NCBI RefSeq assembly: GCF_018842675.1
Contig: NZ_JAGTWO010000004.1
Span: 2,666,001-2,730,000, forward strand
Reading direction: 5' to 3'
DNA: 64,000 bases
DNA from: Candidatus Pantoea bituminis
GTDB lineage: Bacteria; Pseudomonadota; Gammaproteobacteria; Enterobacterales; Enterobacteriaceae
Shown here: piece by piece, positions 52,587 to 63,359 of the stretch
How positions within the stretch are numbered: position 1 is the stretch's first letter
Layout of the letters: each line of letters opens with the position of its first letter
Program-made: the position numbers and the translations under genes
The notes under the pieces: generated by a model
Seen by the model: only the letters and a program-made list of their open reading frames with translations
What the model was told of the DNA's origin: nothing
Database searches by the model: none

Positions 52587-53705
52587 ATGTCCATGAACGA
52601 TAGTCCGCAAAAAAGATCGATCTGGACGCGTATCCATATCGATCCATTGTTTATGTTAGTTATTTTAGGTCTGCTGACCTACAGCGCCATCGTTATCTGG
52701 AGTGCCAGCGGGCAAGATCCTGGCATGATGGAGCGTAAAATTGGCCAGATTGTCATGGGCCTGGTAATCATGATCGTCCTGGCGCAGGTTCCACCGCGGG
52801 TTTATGAAGGCTGGGCGCCTTATCTCTATATTATTTGCGTCATCTTACTGATAGCAGTCGATGCTTTTGGTCAAATCAGTAAAGGTGCGCAACGCTGGCT
52901 GGATCTGGGCGTGGTGCGTTTTCAGCCCTCGGAAATCGCCAAAATTGCTGTACCGCTGATGGTGGCGCGTTTTATCAACCGCGACGTCTGCCCGCCTACA
53001 CTGAAAAATACCGGCATCGCCTTGATTCTAATCTTTGTGCCTACGCTATTGGTCGCGGCACAGCCTGACCTTGGCACCTCAATTCTGGTGGCGGCCTCAG
53101 GTTTATTTGTTCTGTTCTTATCCGGTATGAGCTGGAAATTAATTGGCGTAGCAGTATTGCTGGTGGCTGCTTTCATACCTATTTTGTGGTTCTTCCTGAT
53201 GCATGACTATCAGCGCGACCGCGTGATGATGTTGCTTGATCCCGAGAGTGACCCGCTGGGAGCCGGCTATCATATAATCCAGTCCAAAATCGCCATTGGT
53301 TCTGGTGGCCTGCGTGGCAAAGGCTGGCTGGAAGGTACGCAATCACAACTCGAATTCTTACCCGAACGTCATACTGACTTCATCTTTGCGGTGCTGGCAG
53401 AAGAGTTAGGCCTTGTTGGCGTGCTGGCTTTGCTGGCGCTTTATTTGTTGTTGATCATGCGCGGTTTGATTATCGCAGCACGTGCGCAAACCACGTTTGG
53501 CCGCGTGATGGCGGGTGGTTTAATGCTGATTTTATTCGTTTATGTTTTCGTTAACATTGGCATGGTTAGTGGTATCTTACCGGTGGTTGGCGTTCCGTTG
53601 CCGTTGGTCAGTTATGGCGGCTCTGCGCTGATCGTACTTATGGCGGGATTCGGCATTGTGATGTCGATCCATACTCACCGAAAAATGTTATCTAAAAGTG
53701 TTTAA
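52587..53705 (+). CDS. mrdB: Peptidoglycan glycosyltransferase RodA (MrdB)
   Basis: SEDS-family polymerase of the elongasome, about ten membrane helices, 372 residues (E. coli 370). SEDS landmarks include [51 protein letters not shown] and [19 protein letters not shown]. Lies two bases after mrdA. Confidence 0.97.
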   Translation: MSMNDSPQKRSIWTRIHIDPLFMLVILGLLTYSAIVIWSASGQDPGMMERKIGQIVMGLVIMIVLAQVPPRVYEGWAPYLYIICVILLIAVDAFGQISKGAQRWLDLGVVRFQPSEIAKIAVPLMVARFINRDVCPPTLKNTGIALILIFVPTLLVAAQPDLGTSILVAASGLFVLFLSGMSWKLIGVAVLLVAAFIPILWFFLMHDYQRDRVMMLLDPESDPLGAGYHIIQSKIAIGSGGLRGKGWLEGTQSQLEFLPERHTDFIFAVLAEELGLVGVLALLALYLLLIMRGLIIAARAQTTFGRVMAGGLMLILFVYVFVNIGMVSGILPVVGVPLPLVSYGGSALIVLMAGFGIVMSIHTHRKMLSKSV

Positions 53706-53715
53706 GAGGCTGCAG

Positions 53716-54804
53716 ATGCGTAAGGATTGGCTTGGCGTTGCACTGGCATCAATGATTTTGGCTGCCTGTTCCACCCCGGAACCGCAAAATAGTGCGCCGC
53801 CGCAACCGGCTTATAATGGCCCGGTGGTTGAAATTCCTGGTGTGGAACCGCGTTATGAGCCCGTCAATCCCGGCACCAACCAGGATTACAGCGTCAATGG
53901 CAAAACCTACCGCATCAACCAAAATCCTCAGAATTTCAGCGAGATTGGTATAGCGGCCTGGTACGGTGATGAAGCAAAAGGCAACCGCACGGCAACGGGC
54001 GAAAGCTACGATCCCGATGCCTTAACGGCAGCCCATCCAACCCTGCCGCTGCCAAGCTATGTTCGTGTGACCAATATCGCCAATGGTCGTCAAATCGTGG
54101 TACGCGTTAACGATCGTGGTCCCTATACGCCAGGCCGCGTTATTGACTTGTCGCGTGCCGCAGGAGATCGCCTCAACATTTCCAACAATTCTCGCGTACG
54201 CGTTGACTACATTAACGTGGCACCAGATGGCACCCTTTCGGGACCCGGCACCATCGGTACTGTTGTTGCTAAGCAAAGCTACTCCCTTCCTGCTCGCCCT
54301 GATTTGAGCGGCGGATCGGTGATGAACGGCGGCAGCGCAGCGCAATCAGAACCCGCTCCGCAAAACGTTGAGGCTATCAGCAACAGCACATTGCAAAGCA
54401 GCGATAATATGGGCGCACCGGTTCAAAGCAGCGGCTTTCTTGGCGCCCCTCAACCGCTAGCCAATGGCGTACTGGAGGGCAGCGAGCCGCAGCCCGCTCC
54501 AGTAATCGCGACCGCTGCCGCAGCGTCTGCTGCCAGCCCTGCCTCATCCAGTAACAGCGCGCATCCGGTGGTCGGCTATGTTGTACAGGTCGGTGCATTA
54601 AACGATCCCGCTCGGGCGCAGCAAATGCAAAAAAGCTTAAGCCAGCGCTTTGGCGTGCCCGGCGCCGTTGAAACTTCAGGCAACGTTTATCGTGTGCAAC
54701 TTGGCGGGTTTAAAACTCGCGCTGAAGCAGCTGCGTTACAACAGCGATTAAATACTGAGGCACAAATTACGTCGTTCATTACCAGCGCGCGTCACGAAAT
54801 GTGA
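53716..54804 (+). CDS. rlpA: Septal-ring lipoprotein RlpA (endolytic transglycosylase family)
   Basis: Outer-membrane lipoprotein that binds denuded peptidoglycan. The ATG at 53716 (MRKDWLGVALASMILAACS) gives 362 residues with lipobox LAAC. A double-psi beta-barrel domain (~85-180) shows the VRVNDRGPYTPGRVIDLSRA motif, followed by a Pro/Ala/Ser-rich linker (~210-290) and a C-terminal SPOR domain (YVVQVGALNDPARAQ to the end). The E. coli protein lacks lytic activity, and activity here is not known. Confidence 0.95.
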   Translation: MRKDWLGVALASMILAACSTPEPQNSAPPQPAYNGPVVEIPGVEPRYEPVNPGTNQDYSVNGKTYRINQNPQNFSEIGIAAWYGDEAKGNRTATGESYDPDALTAAHPTLPLPSYVRVTNIANGRQIVVRVNDRGPYTPGRVIDLSRAAGDRLNISNNSRVRVDYINVAPDGTLSGPGTIGTVVAKQSYSLPARPDLSGGSVMNGGSAAQSEPAPQNVEAISNSTLQSSDNMGAPVQSSGFLGAPQPLANGVLEGSEPQPAPVIATAAAASAASPASSSNSAHPVVGYVVQVGALNDPARAQQMQKSLSQRFGVPGAVETSGNVYRVQLGGFKTRAEAAALQQRLNTEAQITSFITSARHEM

Positions 54805-54931
54805 TGTAAATCACCTTAGTCGTAACGTCTGCTAACAACCCATTCATTAAGCCAGATGCCTGTAAATCAGGCATTTGTTATGATGAGTTATCTTTTTAAA
54901 CCTTAAAACCACGGATGTTGTAGTCCTATAC

Positions 54932-56142
54932 ATGAACACGCTGAAATCATCTCGTTTGCTGAAACGCCTGACAGTGGGATCACTGATCGCTTTCTCTCTC
55001 AGCCATGCCGCTATTGCTGATGATGTTAATCTCAAGACTATGATTCCGGGCGTACCGGACATTGATGCCGAAGCTTATGTGCTCATCGATTACCATTCAG
55101 GTAAGGTGTTGGCCGAAAAGAATGCTGATGCGCGTCGCGATCCCGCCAGTCTGACCAAAATGATGACCAGCTATGTGATTGGACAAGCGGTTAAATCTGG
55201 CAAAATCCATCAGGACGATATTGTTACTGTGGGTCAGGATGCCTGGGCGACCGGCAACCCCGTGTTTAAAGGCTCTTCGTTGATGTTCCTGAAGCCTGGC
55301 GATCGTGTTCCGGTTTCACAGCTGACGCGCGGCATTGTGCTGCAATCAGGTAACGATGCTTGTGTGGCGATGGCCGATTACGTTGCCGGCAGCCAGGATG
55401 CGTTCGTTAACCTGATGAACAACTATGTAAAAGCCATTGGCCTGACAAACACCCATTTCCAGACGGTTCACGGTTTGGATGCGGAAGGTCAATACAGTTC
55501 AGCACGCGATATGGCGAAGATTGGTCAAGCACTGATCCGCGATGTGCCAGATGAATACGCGGTTTATAAAGAAAAAGAATTTACCTTCAACAATATCCGT
55601 CAGATGAACCGTAATGGTCTGCTTTGGGACACTAACCTGAATGTTGATGGGATCAAAACCGGTCATACCAACGCAGCGGGCTATAACCTTGTCGCTTCTG
55701 CTACCGAAGGCCAGATGCGTTTGATCTCTGCCGTAATGGGTGGACATACCTATAAAGGTCGTGAAACCGAAAGCAAAAATTGCTGACATGGGGCTTCCGT
55801 TTCTTTGAAACCGTCGCGCCACTAAAAGCAGGTAAAGAGTTTGCTTCCGAGCCGGTGTGGTTTGGTAACAGCGATCGTGTTCAGCTGGGCGTAGATAAAG
55901 ATGCCTACCTGACCATTCCACGTGGACGGATGAAAGATCTGAAAGCCAGCTATGTGCTGAACAATACTGAGCTGCACGCACCGCTGCAGAAAAATCAGGT
56001 TGTGGGTAGCATTAACTTCCAGCTGGACGGTAAAACCATCGATCAGCGCCCGCTGGTGGTGTTAAACGAAATCACTGAAGGTGGATTCTTCAGCCGTATC
56101 GTCGACTACATCAAACTGATGTTCCATCACTGGTTCGGCTAA
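54932..56142 (+). CDS. dacA: D-alanyl-D-alanine carboxypeptidase DacA / PBP5 (frameshifted)
   Basis: Periplasmic class C PBP trimming pentapeptides. Signal peptide (~1-29, ...HAAIADD), SxxK in [15 protein letters not shown] in [16 protein letters not shown] in [13 protein letters not shown], and a C-terminal amphipathic membrane anchor ([11 protein letters not shown]). The frame breaks at A5, 55775-55779. Restoring one A gives [17 protein letters not shown] and exactly 403 residues, as in E. coli. Confidence 0.95.
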
Positions 56143-56197
56143 TCTCTGCGGGCGATTGAAAAGTCGCCACAGCGCCCCCATATCACGTTATTATGAT

Positions 56198-56223
56198 GCT
56201 CCCGCTCAGGCGGGAGCCTTTTT
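56198..56223 (+). terminator. dacA terminator
   Basis: GCTCCCGC / GCGGGAGC, loop TCAG, then CTTTTT. It separates the mrd-dacA block from ybeD. Confidence 0.92.
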
Positions 56224-56239
56224 ATGCACCGGAGTCAAT

Positions 56240-56503
56240 ATGAAAACCAAACTGAATGAACTGCTCGAATTTCCTACCCCATTTACCTATAAAGTAATGG
56301 GCTTGGCACAACCGGAGCTGGTTGATCAAGTGGTTGAAGTGGTGCAGCGCCATGCGCCCGGCGACTATTCTCCCGAAGTGAAGCCGAGCAGCAAGGGCAA
56401 CTATCACTCCGTCAATATTACTATTACCGCCACGCACATTGAGCAGGTGGAAAAGCTGTACGAAGAGCTGGGCAAGATCGAAATCGTTCGTATGGTGCTG
56501 TAA
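56240..56503 (+). CDS. ybeD: Conserved ACT-like protein YbeD (DUF493)
   Basis: 87-residue protein (start 56240 with GGAG eight bases upstream), same length as E. coli YbeD and nearly identical in sequence: [40 protein letters not shown]. Its ACT-like ferredoxin fold is known from structural work. Function is unproven; its conserved position before lipB suggests a link to lipoate metabolism. The dacA terminator lies just upstream. Confidence 0.96.
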   Translation: MKTKLNELLEFPTPFTYKVMGLAQPELVDQVVEVVQRHAPGDYSPEVKPSSKGNYHSVNITITATHIEQVEKLYEELGKIEIVRMVL

Positions 56504-56584
56504 ATGATAACGTCGGCAAAGGGTGTTGGTCTTACCGTTTGCCGACGTTATACTCAGCCTTTCCCCCTTTAGCGGACCCGCGTT

Positions 56585-57244
56585 TTGTCAGTCGAAACTC
56601 TTCTTGTTCGCCAGTTAGGTCTTTGCAACTGGCAATCCACTTCTGAAGCTATGCATCACTATACCGATCAACGTGACGGCAGCAGCCGCGACGAGATTTG
56701 GCTGGTGGAGCATGATCCGGTTTTCACGCAAGGTCAGGCAGGCAAAGCGGAACATGTTTTAATGCCAGGCGATATTCCTGTAGTACAAAGCGATCGCGGC
56801 GGTCAGGTCACCTATCACGGTCCCGGCCAACAGGTGATGTATGTGCTGATTGACATCAAGCGACGTAAAATTGGCGTCCGCCAACTGGTTACGGCCCTGG
56901 AAGAAACAGTGATTGCAACACTCATGCACTTTGGCGTTGAAGCGCGCGCGCGCGCCGACGCCCCTGGCGTCTATGTTGGTGATGAAAAAATCTGCTCGCT
57001 GGGTTTACGCATTCGCAAAGGCTGCTCATTCCATGGTCTGGCGCTTAATGTCGCCATGGATTTATCGCCTTTTTTGCGTATCAATCCTTGCGGTTATGCA
57101 GGAATGAGCATGACGCAACTGCAACATTTTAATCCTGACGTAAGCGTTATCGAGGTTCAACCTTTGCTAGTAGCGGCATTTGCCCGCCTGTTGAATTATG
57201 AAAACGTTGAGTGGCAGACTGAGCCAAACCCAGTAATGCGTTAA
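56585..57244 (+). CDS. lipB: Octanoyl-[ACP]-protein N-octanoyltransferase
   Basis: Transfers octanoyl from ACP to lipoyl domains, the first step of lipoate synthesis. It starts with TTG, as in E. coli, and is 219 residues (E. coli 213). Motifs seen are [19 protein letters not shown], the catalytic Lys in [18 protein letters not shown], the catalytic Cys in [10 protein letters not shown], and the [12 protein letters not shown] stretch. Confidence 0.96.
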   Translation: MSVETLLVRQLGLCNWQSTSEAMHHYTDQRDGSSRDEIWLVEHDPVFTQGQAGKAEHVLMPGDIPVVQSDRGGQVTYHGPGQQVMYVLIDIKRRKIGVRQLVTALEETVIATLMHFGVEARARADAPGVYVGDEKICSLGLRIRKGCSFHGLALNVAMDLSPFLRINPCGYAGMSMTQLQHFNPDVSVIEVQPLLVAAFARLLNYENVEWQTEPNPVMR

Positions 57245-57412
57245 CTGTGAATGCGTATTTACAAATATGTAACGTTTCAACGCTCAGGATGGCTGCTTCC
57301 CGGCCAATCAGATGATATAATTTTTGCACTTTTTTCAAATAAAGTTGAAAGCGCCCTTCTCGATGTGTGAGAAAGCTTTCAAATCGCAATCCGACCGGAA
57401 CCTGCAGATTTT

Positions 57413-58378
57413 ATGAGTAAACCAATTCAGATGGAACGCGGCGTCAAATATCGTGACGCAGATAAAATGGCGTTGATCCCAGTTAAGACTGTGACCACCG
57501 AACGGCAAGAGATGTTGCGTAAGCCGGAATGGATGAAAATCAAGTTGCCTGCGGATTCCAGTCGTATCCAGGGCATTAAAGCGGCAATGCGTAAAAACGG
57601 TTTACACTCGGTCTGCGAAGAGGCGTCATGCCCTAACCTCGCCGAATGTTTTAACCACGGTACGGCAACCTTTATGATCCTTGGTGCCATCTGTACCCGT
57701 CGCTGCCCATTCTGCGATGTTGCTCATGGCCGCCCTAACGCGCCTGATGCTAATGAACCCGGTAAGCTGGCACAAACCATTGCTGACATGGCGCTGCGTT
57801 ATGTGGTGATCACTTCCGTTGACCGCGACGATTTGCGTGATGGTGGCGCTCAACATTTTGCCGATTGCATCAGCGCTATTCGTGAAAAAAGTCCTACCAT
57901 CAAAATCGAAACTCTGGTGCCTGACTTCCGTGGCCGCATGGATCGTGCGCTGGAAATTCTGACTGCTACGCCGCCAGATGTATTTAACCACAATCTGGAA
58001 AACGTACCGCGCGTTTACCGTCAGGTGCGTCCTGGTGCTAACTACGACTGGTCGCTCAAACTGCTGGAGCGTTTTAAAGAAGCGCATCCATCTGTTCCGA
58101 CCAAATCAGGATTGATGGTCGGGTTAGGCGAGACCAACGCTGAAATTGTGGAAGTGATGCGCGACTTGCGTCGCCATGGCGTGACTATGCTTACGCTGGG
58201 TCAATATTTGCAGCCTAGTCGCCACCATTTGCCGGTTCAACGTTATGTCAGCCCGGCAGAATTTGATGAAATGAAAGAAGAAGCGATGGCGATGGGCTTT
58301 ACGCATGCCGCCTGTGGTCCTTTTGTTCGTTCTTCTTATCATGCCGATATGCAGGCTAAAGGCCTGGAAGTTAAGTAA
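57413..58378 (+). CDS. lipA: Lipoyl synthase
   Basis: Radical-SAM enzyme inserting two sulfurs into the octanoyl group. It is 321 residues, E. coli length. It carries both clusters' ligands: the auxiliary motif [12 protein letters not shown] and the radical-[14 protein letters not shown] conserved Ser near the C-terminus is present ([11 protein letters not shown]). E. coli ybeF between lipB and lipA is absent. Confidence 0.98.
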   Translation: MSKPIQMERGVKYRDADKMALIPVKTVTTERQEMLRKPEWMKIKLPADSSRIQGIKAAMRKNGLHSVCEEASCPNLAECFNHGTATFMILGAICTRRCPFCDVAHGRPNAPDANEPGKLAQTIADMALRYVVITSVDRDDLRDGGAQHFADCISAIREKSPTIKIETLVPDFRGRMDRALEILTATPPDVFNHNLENVPRVYRQVRPGANYDWSLKLLERFKEAHPSVPTKSGLMVGLGETNAEIVEVMRDLRRHGVTMLTLGQYLQPSRHHLPVQRYVSPAEFDEMKEEAMAMGFTHAACGPFVRSSYHADMQAKGLEVK

Positions 58379-58515
58379 CGCTATACAGGTCGTGCCACCT
58401 GGTACGGCCTGATTATCCCCTGCCCTTAATCTCTTCAACTAATCTGTCGCTTTATCCGCTGAGGCTATAAGCCATTTTGTCATTTTAATCCTCAGCTGCT
58501 TTTATAGGTCAGATT

Positions 58516-59520
58516 ATGGAACCTCTTTCCACCCCTTCAGCGTTTCCCGATTGGTTCATACCGGACGATACTGATCACCTGGCTAGCGATATGTTGTCTG
58601 GCGGTTCAGACGAAAATCTTGATGCCATAAAAATTCGAACTGCGCCTGTTAATACAACTAACCCTAACCTTACAGCTCACGCGAGTTGCGGCATGGCAGC
58701 GCTGGCTACTGCGCTTCATATTGAACAGCGCTATGCTGTTGAGCTAAGCCTCAAGACGCAGACTTCTCCATTAGCGCCTGCCGCGACGACACTCCCTTTA
58801 TCACTTTATCCTACCGCTGAATTCGTCAACGCCCACGCCTTATCAAATTCAGCATCAGTTTCACAGTCAGAATGGAAGAGTTGCTCTGCTGCTGAAATTG
58901 AGCCTCATTCGTCGCTTGCCGCTTTTGAGCCTGAAACGCTTAACCTCATCGGGTCCAGTTTGCTGGAAGTCCCCACACCGCTAAGCGATGTCTACAGTCA
59001 GCCAATACAAAACACAGAACGTTATCAGCAAACAGTTAAGGATAATGCGAAGGATCAATCTGATGATGAGATAACACAGCCAAACCTGACGTTTGATGGC
59101 AGTTCAGAAGCTGATGCATTAATGGACATCTATCTCAACAGCATATTGGAGGGAAGTACCGTAACAGATGCACAAGTTCACTGGATTTCCGAGCAACCTG
59201 AAAATTGGGGAGAAGGATTATATCAACTAAACGCACTGCAGAGCTCAACATCAACGCTTGCGCCGGTGAGCGGTCAATACATGTTTGAAGCGGTAAACGG
59301 CCTGTTTTCGGAAGATTTAATAATTCCAGAAAATGAATTTATTTTACTGCAATCTGAGATCGAGCAGGGCTTTACATTACCTGATGAGGATTTGGAAATT
59401 GATCTTTCGGAGATTGTCGACACGCTACCGCTAACGCTAAGTGAGGTCGGTTTTGCCTGGGATCGGGTTAGGCCGGTTGACGTTGATCTCGAACTCAACT
59501 CAGTGGTCAGCCTGCATTAA
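58516..59520 (+). CDS. Acidic orphan protein of unknown function
   Basis: 334-residue protein that I do not recognise. It is strongly acidic, with about 50 Asp/Glu against about 10 Lys/Arg, and rich in Ser, Thr, Leu and Ala. There is no signal peptide or membrane helix. Residues ~40-180 look low-complexity and probably disordered. The C-terminal ~130 residues are more ordered, with alternating hydrophobic and acidic stretches (LPDEDLEIDLSEIVDTL). An AGG precedes the ATG and a clear terminator follows, so it is a self-contained unit between lipA and tatE. E. coli has nothing here. It could be a lineage-specific gene or a regulator, adaptor or effector, but no function should be assigned. Confidence 0.75.
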   Translation: MEPLSTPSAFPDWFIPDDTDHLASDMLSGGSDENLDAIKIRTAPVNTTNPNLTAHASCGMAALATALHIEQRYAVELSLKTQTSPLAPAATTLPLSLYPTAEFVNAHALSNSASVSQSEWKSCSAAEIEPHSSLAAFEPETLNLIGSSLLEVPTPLSDVYSQPIQNTERYQQTVKDNAKDQSDDEITQPNLTFDGSSEADALMDIYLNSILEGSTVTDAQVHWISEQPENWGEGLYQLNALQSSTSTLAPVSGQYMFEAVNGLFSEDLIIPENEFILLQSEIEQGFTLPDEDLEIDLSEIVDTLPLTLSEVGFAWDRVRPVDVDLELNSVVSLH

Positions 59521-59526
59521 AAAACA

Positions 59527-59554
59527 AAAACCAGACTGATTAAGTCTGGTTTTC
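59527..59554 (+). terminator. Bidirectional terminator between the orphan gene and tatE
   Basis: AAAACCAGACT / AGTCTGGTTTTC, with loop GATTA, lies between the convergent orphan gene and tatE. Confidence 0.9.
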
Positions 59555-59604
59555 TCTCTTCCATCAGAAATAAAAAGTAACATTTATTGTCAACTGACGT
59601 TGAT

Positions 59605-59808
59605 TTACTCTTTATGTGATACGCGTTCTGCTGGAATTTCTTCAGCTGTGTTCTTAGTTGCGCTGGAGTCATCATCTTTCATGGCTTTTTTGAAGCCTTT
59701 GATTGCGGATCCCAGATCGCCACCCAGTGAACGTAACTTATTGGTGCCAAAGAGCAGTACGATAAGCGCACCGATGATCAGCAGTTTGGCAATACTGATA
59801 CCTTCCAT
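59605..59808 (-). CDS. tatE: Sec-independent protein translocase subunit TatE
   Basis: 67-residue TatA-family protein, exact E. coli TatE length. An N-terminal membrane helix ([18 protein letters not shown]), the FG hinge, then an amphipathic helix ([20 protein letters not shown]) and an acidic tail ending RVSHKE. Auxiliary pore subunit of the Tat pathway; tatABC itself is elsewhere. Confidence 0.97.
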   Translation of the reverse strand: MEGISIAKLLIIGALIVLLFGTNKLRSLGGDLGSAIKGFKKAMKDDDSSATKNTAEEIPAERVSHKE

Positions 59809-59942
59809 AATTAACTTTTAAACCTTAGCGAAAAACGGTGAATCTTATTTAGGCGCAGTTTCTCAATCACCTCAACTGCAATCTGTAACAGAGTAAGATC
59901 GCTTTGCGCGAAAACTAGTGAATCTACCCTGATCATAAACGA

Positions 59943-60713
59943 TTAAATAAAGCGGCTTAAAAAAGCCTGCGTTCGTGGATGCTGCGGATTCGCAATGACC
60001 TCATCCGGTGTTCCTTGCTCCACCACCACCCCGCCATCCATGAACACCACGCGATCGGCTGCTTCGCGTGCAAAACCAATTTCGTGCGTGACCACAATCA
60101 TGGTTAAGCCTTGATCGGCCAGCGTGCGCATTGTGGCCAGCACTTCACCCACTAATTCAGGATCCAGCGCCGAAGTCGGTTCATCAAATAGCATTAAGGT
60201 CGGCTTAATCGCTAATGCGCGAGCAATCGCGACACGCTGTTGCTGCCCACCAGAAAGGTGTCGCGGCCAGGCATCCGCTTTGTCGCTCAACCCCACCGTT
60301 GCCAGCAGCTCTTTAGCATGCGCTAACGCTGCCTGACGGGAAAATTTATGCACACCAATCGGCGCTTCAATGATGTTTTGCAGCACTGTCATATGGGGGT
60401 AGAGATTGAACTGCTGAAACACCATGCCAATTTTCTGCCGTTGCTGGGCAATTTTTCGTGGTGACAAACGATGCAACACGCTGCGTTTTAGCTCATAACC
60501 AATCTGCTGATCGCCGACCATAATCGAGCCGCCGTTCATATCTTCCAGATGATTAATGCAGCGTAAAAAAGTAGATTTCCCCGACCCTGATGGGCCAAGA
60601 ATAACCACCACTTCACCGGGATAGACATCAAGGTCGATGCCTTTGAGCACTTCATTGTCGCCATAACTTTTCTGCACGTTTCGCGCGCTGACTAAAGGTT
60701 CAGCTGTTTTCAT
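59943..60713 (-). CDS. Polar amino-acid ABC transporter ATP-binding protein
   Basis: 256-residue ATPase of the HisP/GlnQ/GltL group. Walker [15 protein letters not shown]-loop [12 protein letters not shown], signature [15 protein letters not shown], Walker [15 protein letters not shown] and H-loop [12 protein letters not shown] are intact. Last gene of a five-gene minus-strand operon. Its start overlaps the permease stop by four bases. The substrate cannot be read from the ATPase. Confidence 0.95.
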   Translation of the reverse strand: MKTAEPLVSARNVQKSYGDNEVLKGIDLDVYPGEVVVILGPSGSGKSTFLRCINHLEDMNGGSIMVGDQQIGYELKRSVLHRLSPRKIAQQRQKIGMVFQQFNLYPHMTVLQNIIEAPIGVHKFSRQAALAHAKELLATVGLSDKADAWPRHLSGGQQQRVAIARALAIKPTLMLFDEPTSALDPELVGEVLATMRTLADQGLTMIVVTHEIGFAREAADRVVFMDGGVVVEQGTPDEVIANPQHPRTQAFLSRFI

Positions 60714-61663
60714 ACGTCCTCCTTACGCACCAACGACGTATTGGCAAATGGCGTAGCGGCACGTTTGGCCGTAACCGCCACGCGTTTCGTACCACGCGCG
60801 TAGTAGCGTTCAATCGCGGACTGTCCCACATTGAGAATTGAGGTGATGAGCAGATACCAAATTACCGCCACCATCAGCATTGGAATAATTTCGAAGGTGC
60901 GGTTGTAGACGGCCTGCACGGAATAAAGCAGATCGCCCATCGCGATAACGCTCACCAACGAAGTGGCTTTGATCATACTGATGAGCTGGTTGCCAGTAGG
61001 TGGAATGATGGAACGCATCGCCTGTGGAATAATAATGCGGCGCAGTGCACGCGCTCGACTCATCCCAAAGGCCTGAGTGGTTTCTACCTGACCGTTGTCG
61101 ACCGAGAGCAGGCCAGCACGAATCACTTCCGCCATATAAGCCGCTTCATTCAACGCCAGTCCCGCAATTGCTGCCGTCAGCGGTGTGATGAGATCATTGG
61201 TATTCCAGCTGGCAAAAGTGATGTCGGTCCAAGGCACAGTAATCGATAAGGTCGGGAACAGCGTCGACAGGTTGTACCAAAAAATGAGTTGCACCAACAG
61301 CGGCGTACCCCGGAAGAACCAGATATAGAGACCGGAAAGACCGCTCAGTAATTTATTCTCTGACAAACGCCAGACCGCCAGAATTAAACCCAACAGGGTG
61401 CCGAGAATCATCGACACCACCGTGAGTCCGAGCGTCACCTGCAACCCTTTCAATACTGTGCCTTCCGTGAACCATTGCAGCACCACTTTCCATTCGAAAT
61501 TGGGATTGGTCACTACCAGCCACATCAGGTTCGAGCCAATAACCAGCACCACAATCCAGGAGACCCAGCGTCCATATGAGGGTGCACTGTGGGCAAAAGC
61601 CACATCGCGCTGTTGCACGTTGGCCTTGTCCATGGCTCGTGAATCGTTGGTGTGTAAACTCAT
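60710..61663 (-). CDS. Polar amino-acid ABC transporter permease
   Basis: 317-residue HisMQ-type permease. A long N-terminal cytoplasmic stretch (~1-30) precedes about five or six helices, with [17 protein letters not shown] and the EAA-like loop [20 protein letters not shown]. It is longer than the usual ~220-240 residues because of both the N-terminal extension and a basic C-terminal tail. A single permease gene suggests a homodimeric channel. Four-base overlaps with genes on both sides indicate translational coupling. Confidence 0.94.
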   Translation of the reverse strand: MSLHTNDSRAMDKANVQQRDVAFAHSAPSYGRWVSWIVVLVIGSNLMWLVVTNPNFEWKVVLQWFTEGTVLKGLQVTLGLTVVSMILGTLLGLILAVWRLSENKLLSGLSGLYIWFFRGTPLLVQLIFWYNLSTLFPTLSITVPWTDITFASWNTNDLITPLTAAIAGLALNEAAYMAEVIRAGLLSVDNGQVETTQAFGMSRARALRRIIIPQAMRSIIPPTGNQLISMIKATSLVSVIAMGDLLYSVQAVYNRTFEIIPMLMVAVIWYLLITSILNVGQSAIERYYARGTKRVAVTAKRAATPFANTSLVRKEDV

Positions 61664-62547
61664 TTAGCCGCCCCTTTCGCCAGATTAACGCCCGGTTCAG
61701 TAATCATGTTGCCGTCCAACTTCCACTTTTTCATGATTGCTGCATAAGTGCCGTTTTGATACAGCGCTTTGTAACCATCCAGTACAACTTTACCCAGCTG
61801 AGAGTTTTTCGGCACAACGGTGCCCTGGAAGATATCGCCAAAACCATTTTTCTGACCTGTGCCTGCGAGTTCAAGCTGACCATTCGCCTGTTCAACAAAA
61901 TAAGTCAGCGGCGCTTGTGAAGAGAAAAAGGCATCAGAGCGCTTAGAACGTACCGCCAAAATAGAGGAGGGTTGGTCGGTAAAGGATTGCACAGTGACCG
62001 CCGGTTTACCGGCAGCGGTACAAGCGGCAGATTGCTTACGAATAACTTGTTCGGCAGAGCCGGCAGCCATAACCGCAATCCGCTTGCCGCAGGTGTCGTC
62101 CAGACTATTAATTTTTGACGGATTGCCTTTTTGAACGCCAAAAACCACAAACTCTTGCACGTAATCGATAAAGTCGACTTTTTGCTGGCGGTCTGGATAA
62201 TCGCCTACCGGACCGATTGCTAACTGATAGCGTCCCGAATTAATCCCAGCCAATACGCCTGATAAACCACTGACCGTTGCATGTTCAATTTTAACGCCCA
62301 GCAGCTGGCTGAGCGCTGTGGTTAAGTCAGCGGATGCGCCATCCATTGAGTGTGGGCCATTGACGATTTCATACGGAGGAAAAGAGCCGTTGTTAACTGA
62401 AATCATTTTCCCGGCTGTTTTGATCTCTTCTGGCAGACGATCGTGCAGTGCCTGATCCACTTTTTGAACCGCAATGGCATCAGCAGCATGGGCTAAAGTT
62501 GCAGTCATACCTAAAGCCAGCGTGAGTGCGGTCGCTATCTTTTTCAT
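61660..62547 (-). CDS. ABC transporter periplasmic substrate-binding protein (family 3)
   Basis: 295-residue binding protein from the ATG at 62547 (GGGGAA upstream). Sec signal peptide MKKIATALTLALGMTATLAH with cleavage near AHAADA. The family 3 solute-binding fold is suggested by SVNNGSFPPYEIV, DLTTALSQLLGVKIE, RYQLAIGPVGDYPDRQQKVD and KSDAFFSSQAPL-like RSDAFFSSQAPLTYFVEQ. The ligand is probably an amino acid or a related amine or amide; not determined. Confidence 0.93.
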   Translation of the reverse strand: MKKIATALTLALGMTATLAHAADAIAVQKVDQALHDRLPEEIKTAGKMISVNNGSFPPYEIVNGPHSMDGASADLTTALSQLLGVKIEHATVSGLSGVLAGINSGRYQLAIGPVGDYPDRQQKVDFIDYVQEFVVFGVQKGNPSKINSLDDTCGKRIAVMAAGSAEQVIRKQSAACTAAGKPAVTVQSFTDQPSSILAVRSKRSDAFFSSQAPLTYFVEQANGQLELAGTGQKNGFGDIFQGTVVPKNSQLGKVVLDGYKALYQNGTYAAIMKKWKLDGNMITEPGVNLAKGAAK

Positions 62548-62564
62548 TATTTTCCCCAATGCTG

Positions 62565-63359
62565 TCAGTGTGTTTTTAGTTCTGGTCGTGCAAAACGACG
62601 ATTTTCAAGGACCGGTAAAACGCTGCGAGCGTAGGCGATCCGCTGCGGATCGAGATCGGCAAACACCAACGCGGTGGATTCCGGCGCTTTTGCAATCGCA
62701 ACGCCGAGCGGATCAATCACCAGGCTATTGCCAATATTGCGTGGTCCACATTCTCCCACCGCGACCATGTAGCAGGTGTTTTCCAGTGCCCGCGCAGTAG
62801 TGAGTAATTCCCAGTGCATCTCTTTCAGCGGCCCTTTGACCCAGGCGGCAGGCAGCACCAGCACATCGGCACCATCCAGCACCAGACGGCGCGCCAGCTC
62901 CGGGAAACGCACGTCATAACAGGTCATTAATCCCACCTTCATACCCGCCACCTCGACTAAGGGTGGAATGACATGGCCGGGATTAACGCGCTGTGATTCT
63001 TGCATGGCAAAGGCGTCATAAAGATGCAGCTTTTCGTAAGCAGCAATGATTTCACCATTGCGAATGGCGATCAGGACGTTGAGCGCCTTTTGCTCTTGCG
63101 TTGGCACATGGACACTCATCATCGTGGTGAGGTCGTTACCTTTACTGGCTGCCAAGAGTTGGGTTAAAAATGGGCCATCCAGCGGCTGCGCAGCTTTCAG
63201 AACTAAATCGGGATCGGCGATATCACGCGCCAATACGCCTTCAGGCAGTACCAGTAGATGCGCGCCACCCGCTAAGGACCGGCTCATTAAATCAAGGCAA
63301 ATATCCGCGTTATCCTGCCATTCACGGCTAACGGCAAATTGCCCCATCGCGACTTTCAT
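62565..63359 (-). CDS. nit1: Nitrilase-superfamily carbon-nitrogen hydrolase (YbeM/Nit1-like)
   Basis: 264 residues from the third of three tandem ATGs, best spaced from GGGGA. The catalytic triad is visible: Glu in VLPEGVLARD (~42), Lys in YEKLHLYDAFAMQES, and Cys in LMTCYDVRFPELARR (~146). It is closest to E. coli YbeM, a deaminated-glutathione amidase, which is also near tatE but is disrupted in K-12. Here it is embedded in an ABC transporter operon, so it may act on an imported amide or nitrile-type compound. The gene symbol is tentative. Confidence 0.85.
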   Translation of the reverse strand: MKVAMGQFAVSREWQDNADICLDLMSRSLAGGAHLLVLPEGVLARDIADPDLVLKAAQPLDGPFLTQLLAASKGNDLTTMMSVHVPTQEQKALNVLIAIRNGEIIAAYEKLHLYDAFAMQESQRVNPGHVIPPLVEVAGMKVGLMTCYDVRFPELARRLVLDGADVLVLPAAWVKGPLKEMHWELLTTARALENTCYMVAVGECGPRNIGNSLVIDPLGVAIAKAPESTALVFADLDPQRIAYARSVLPVLENRRFARPELKTH

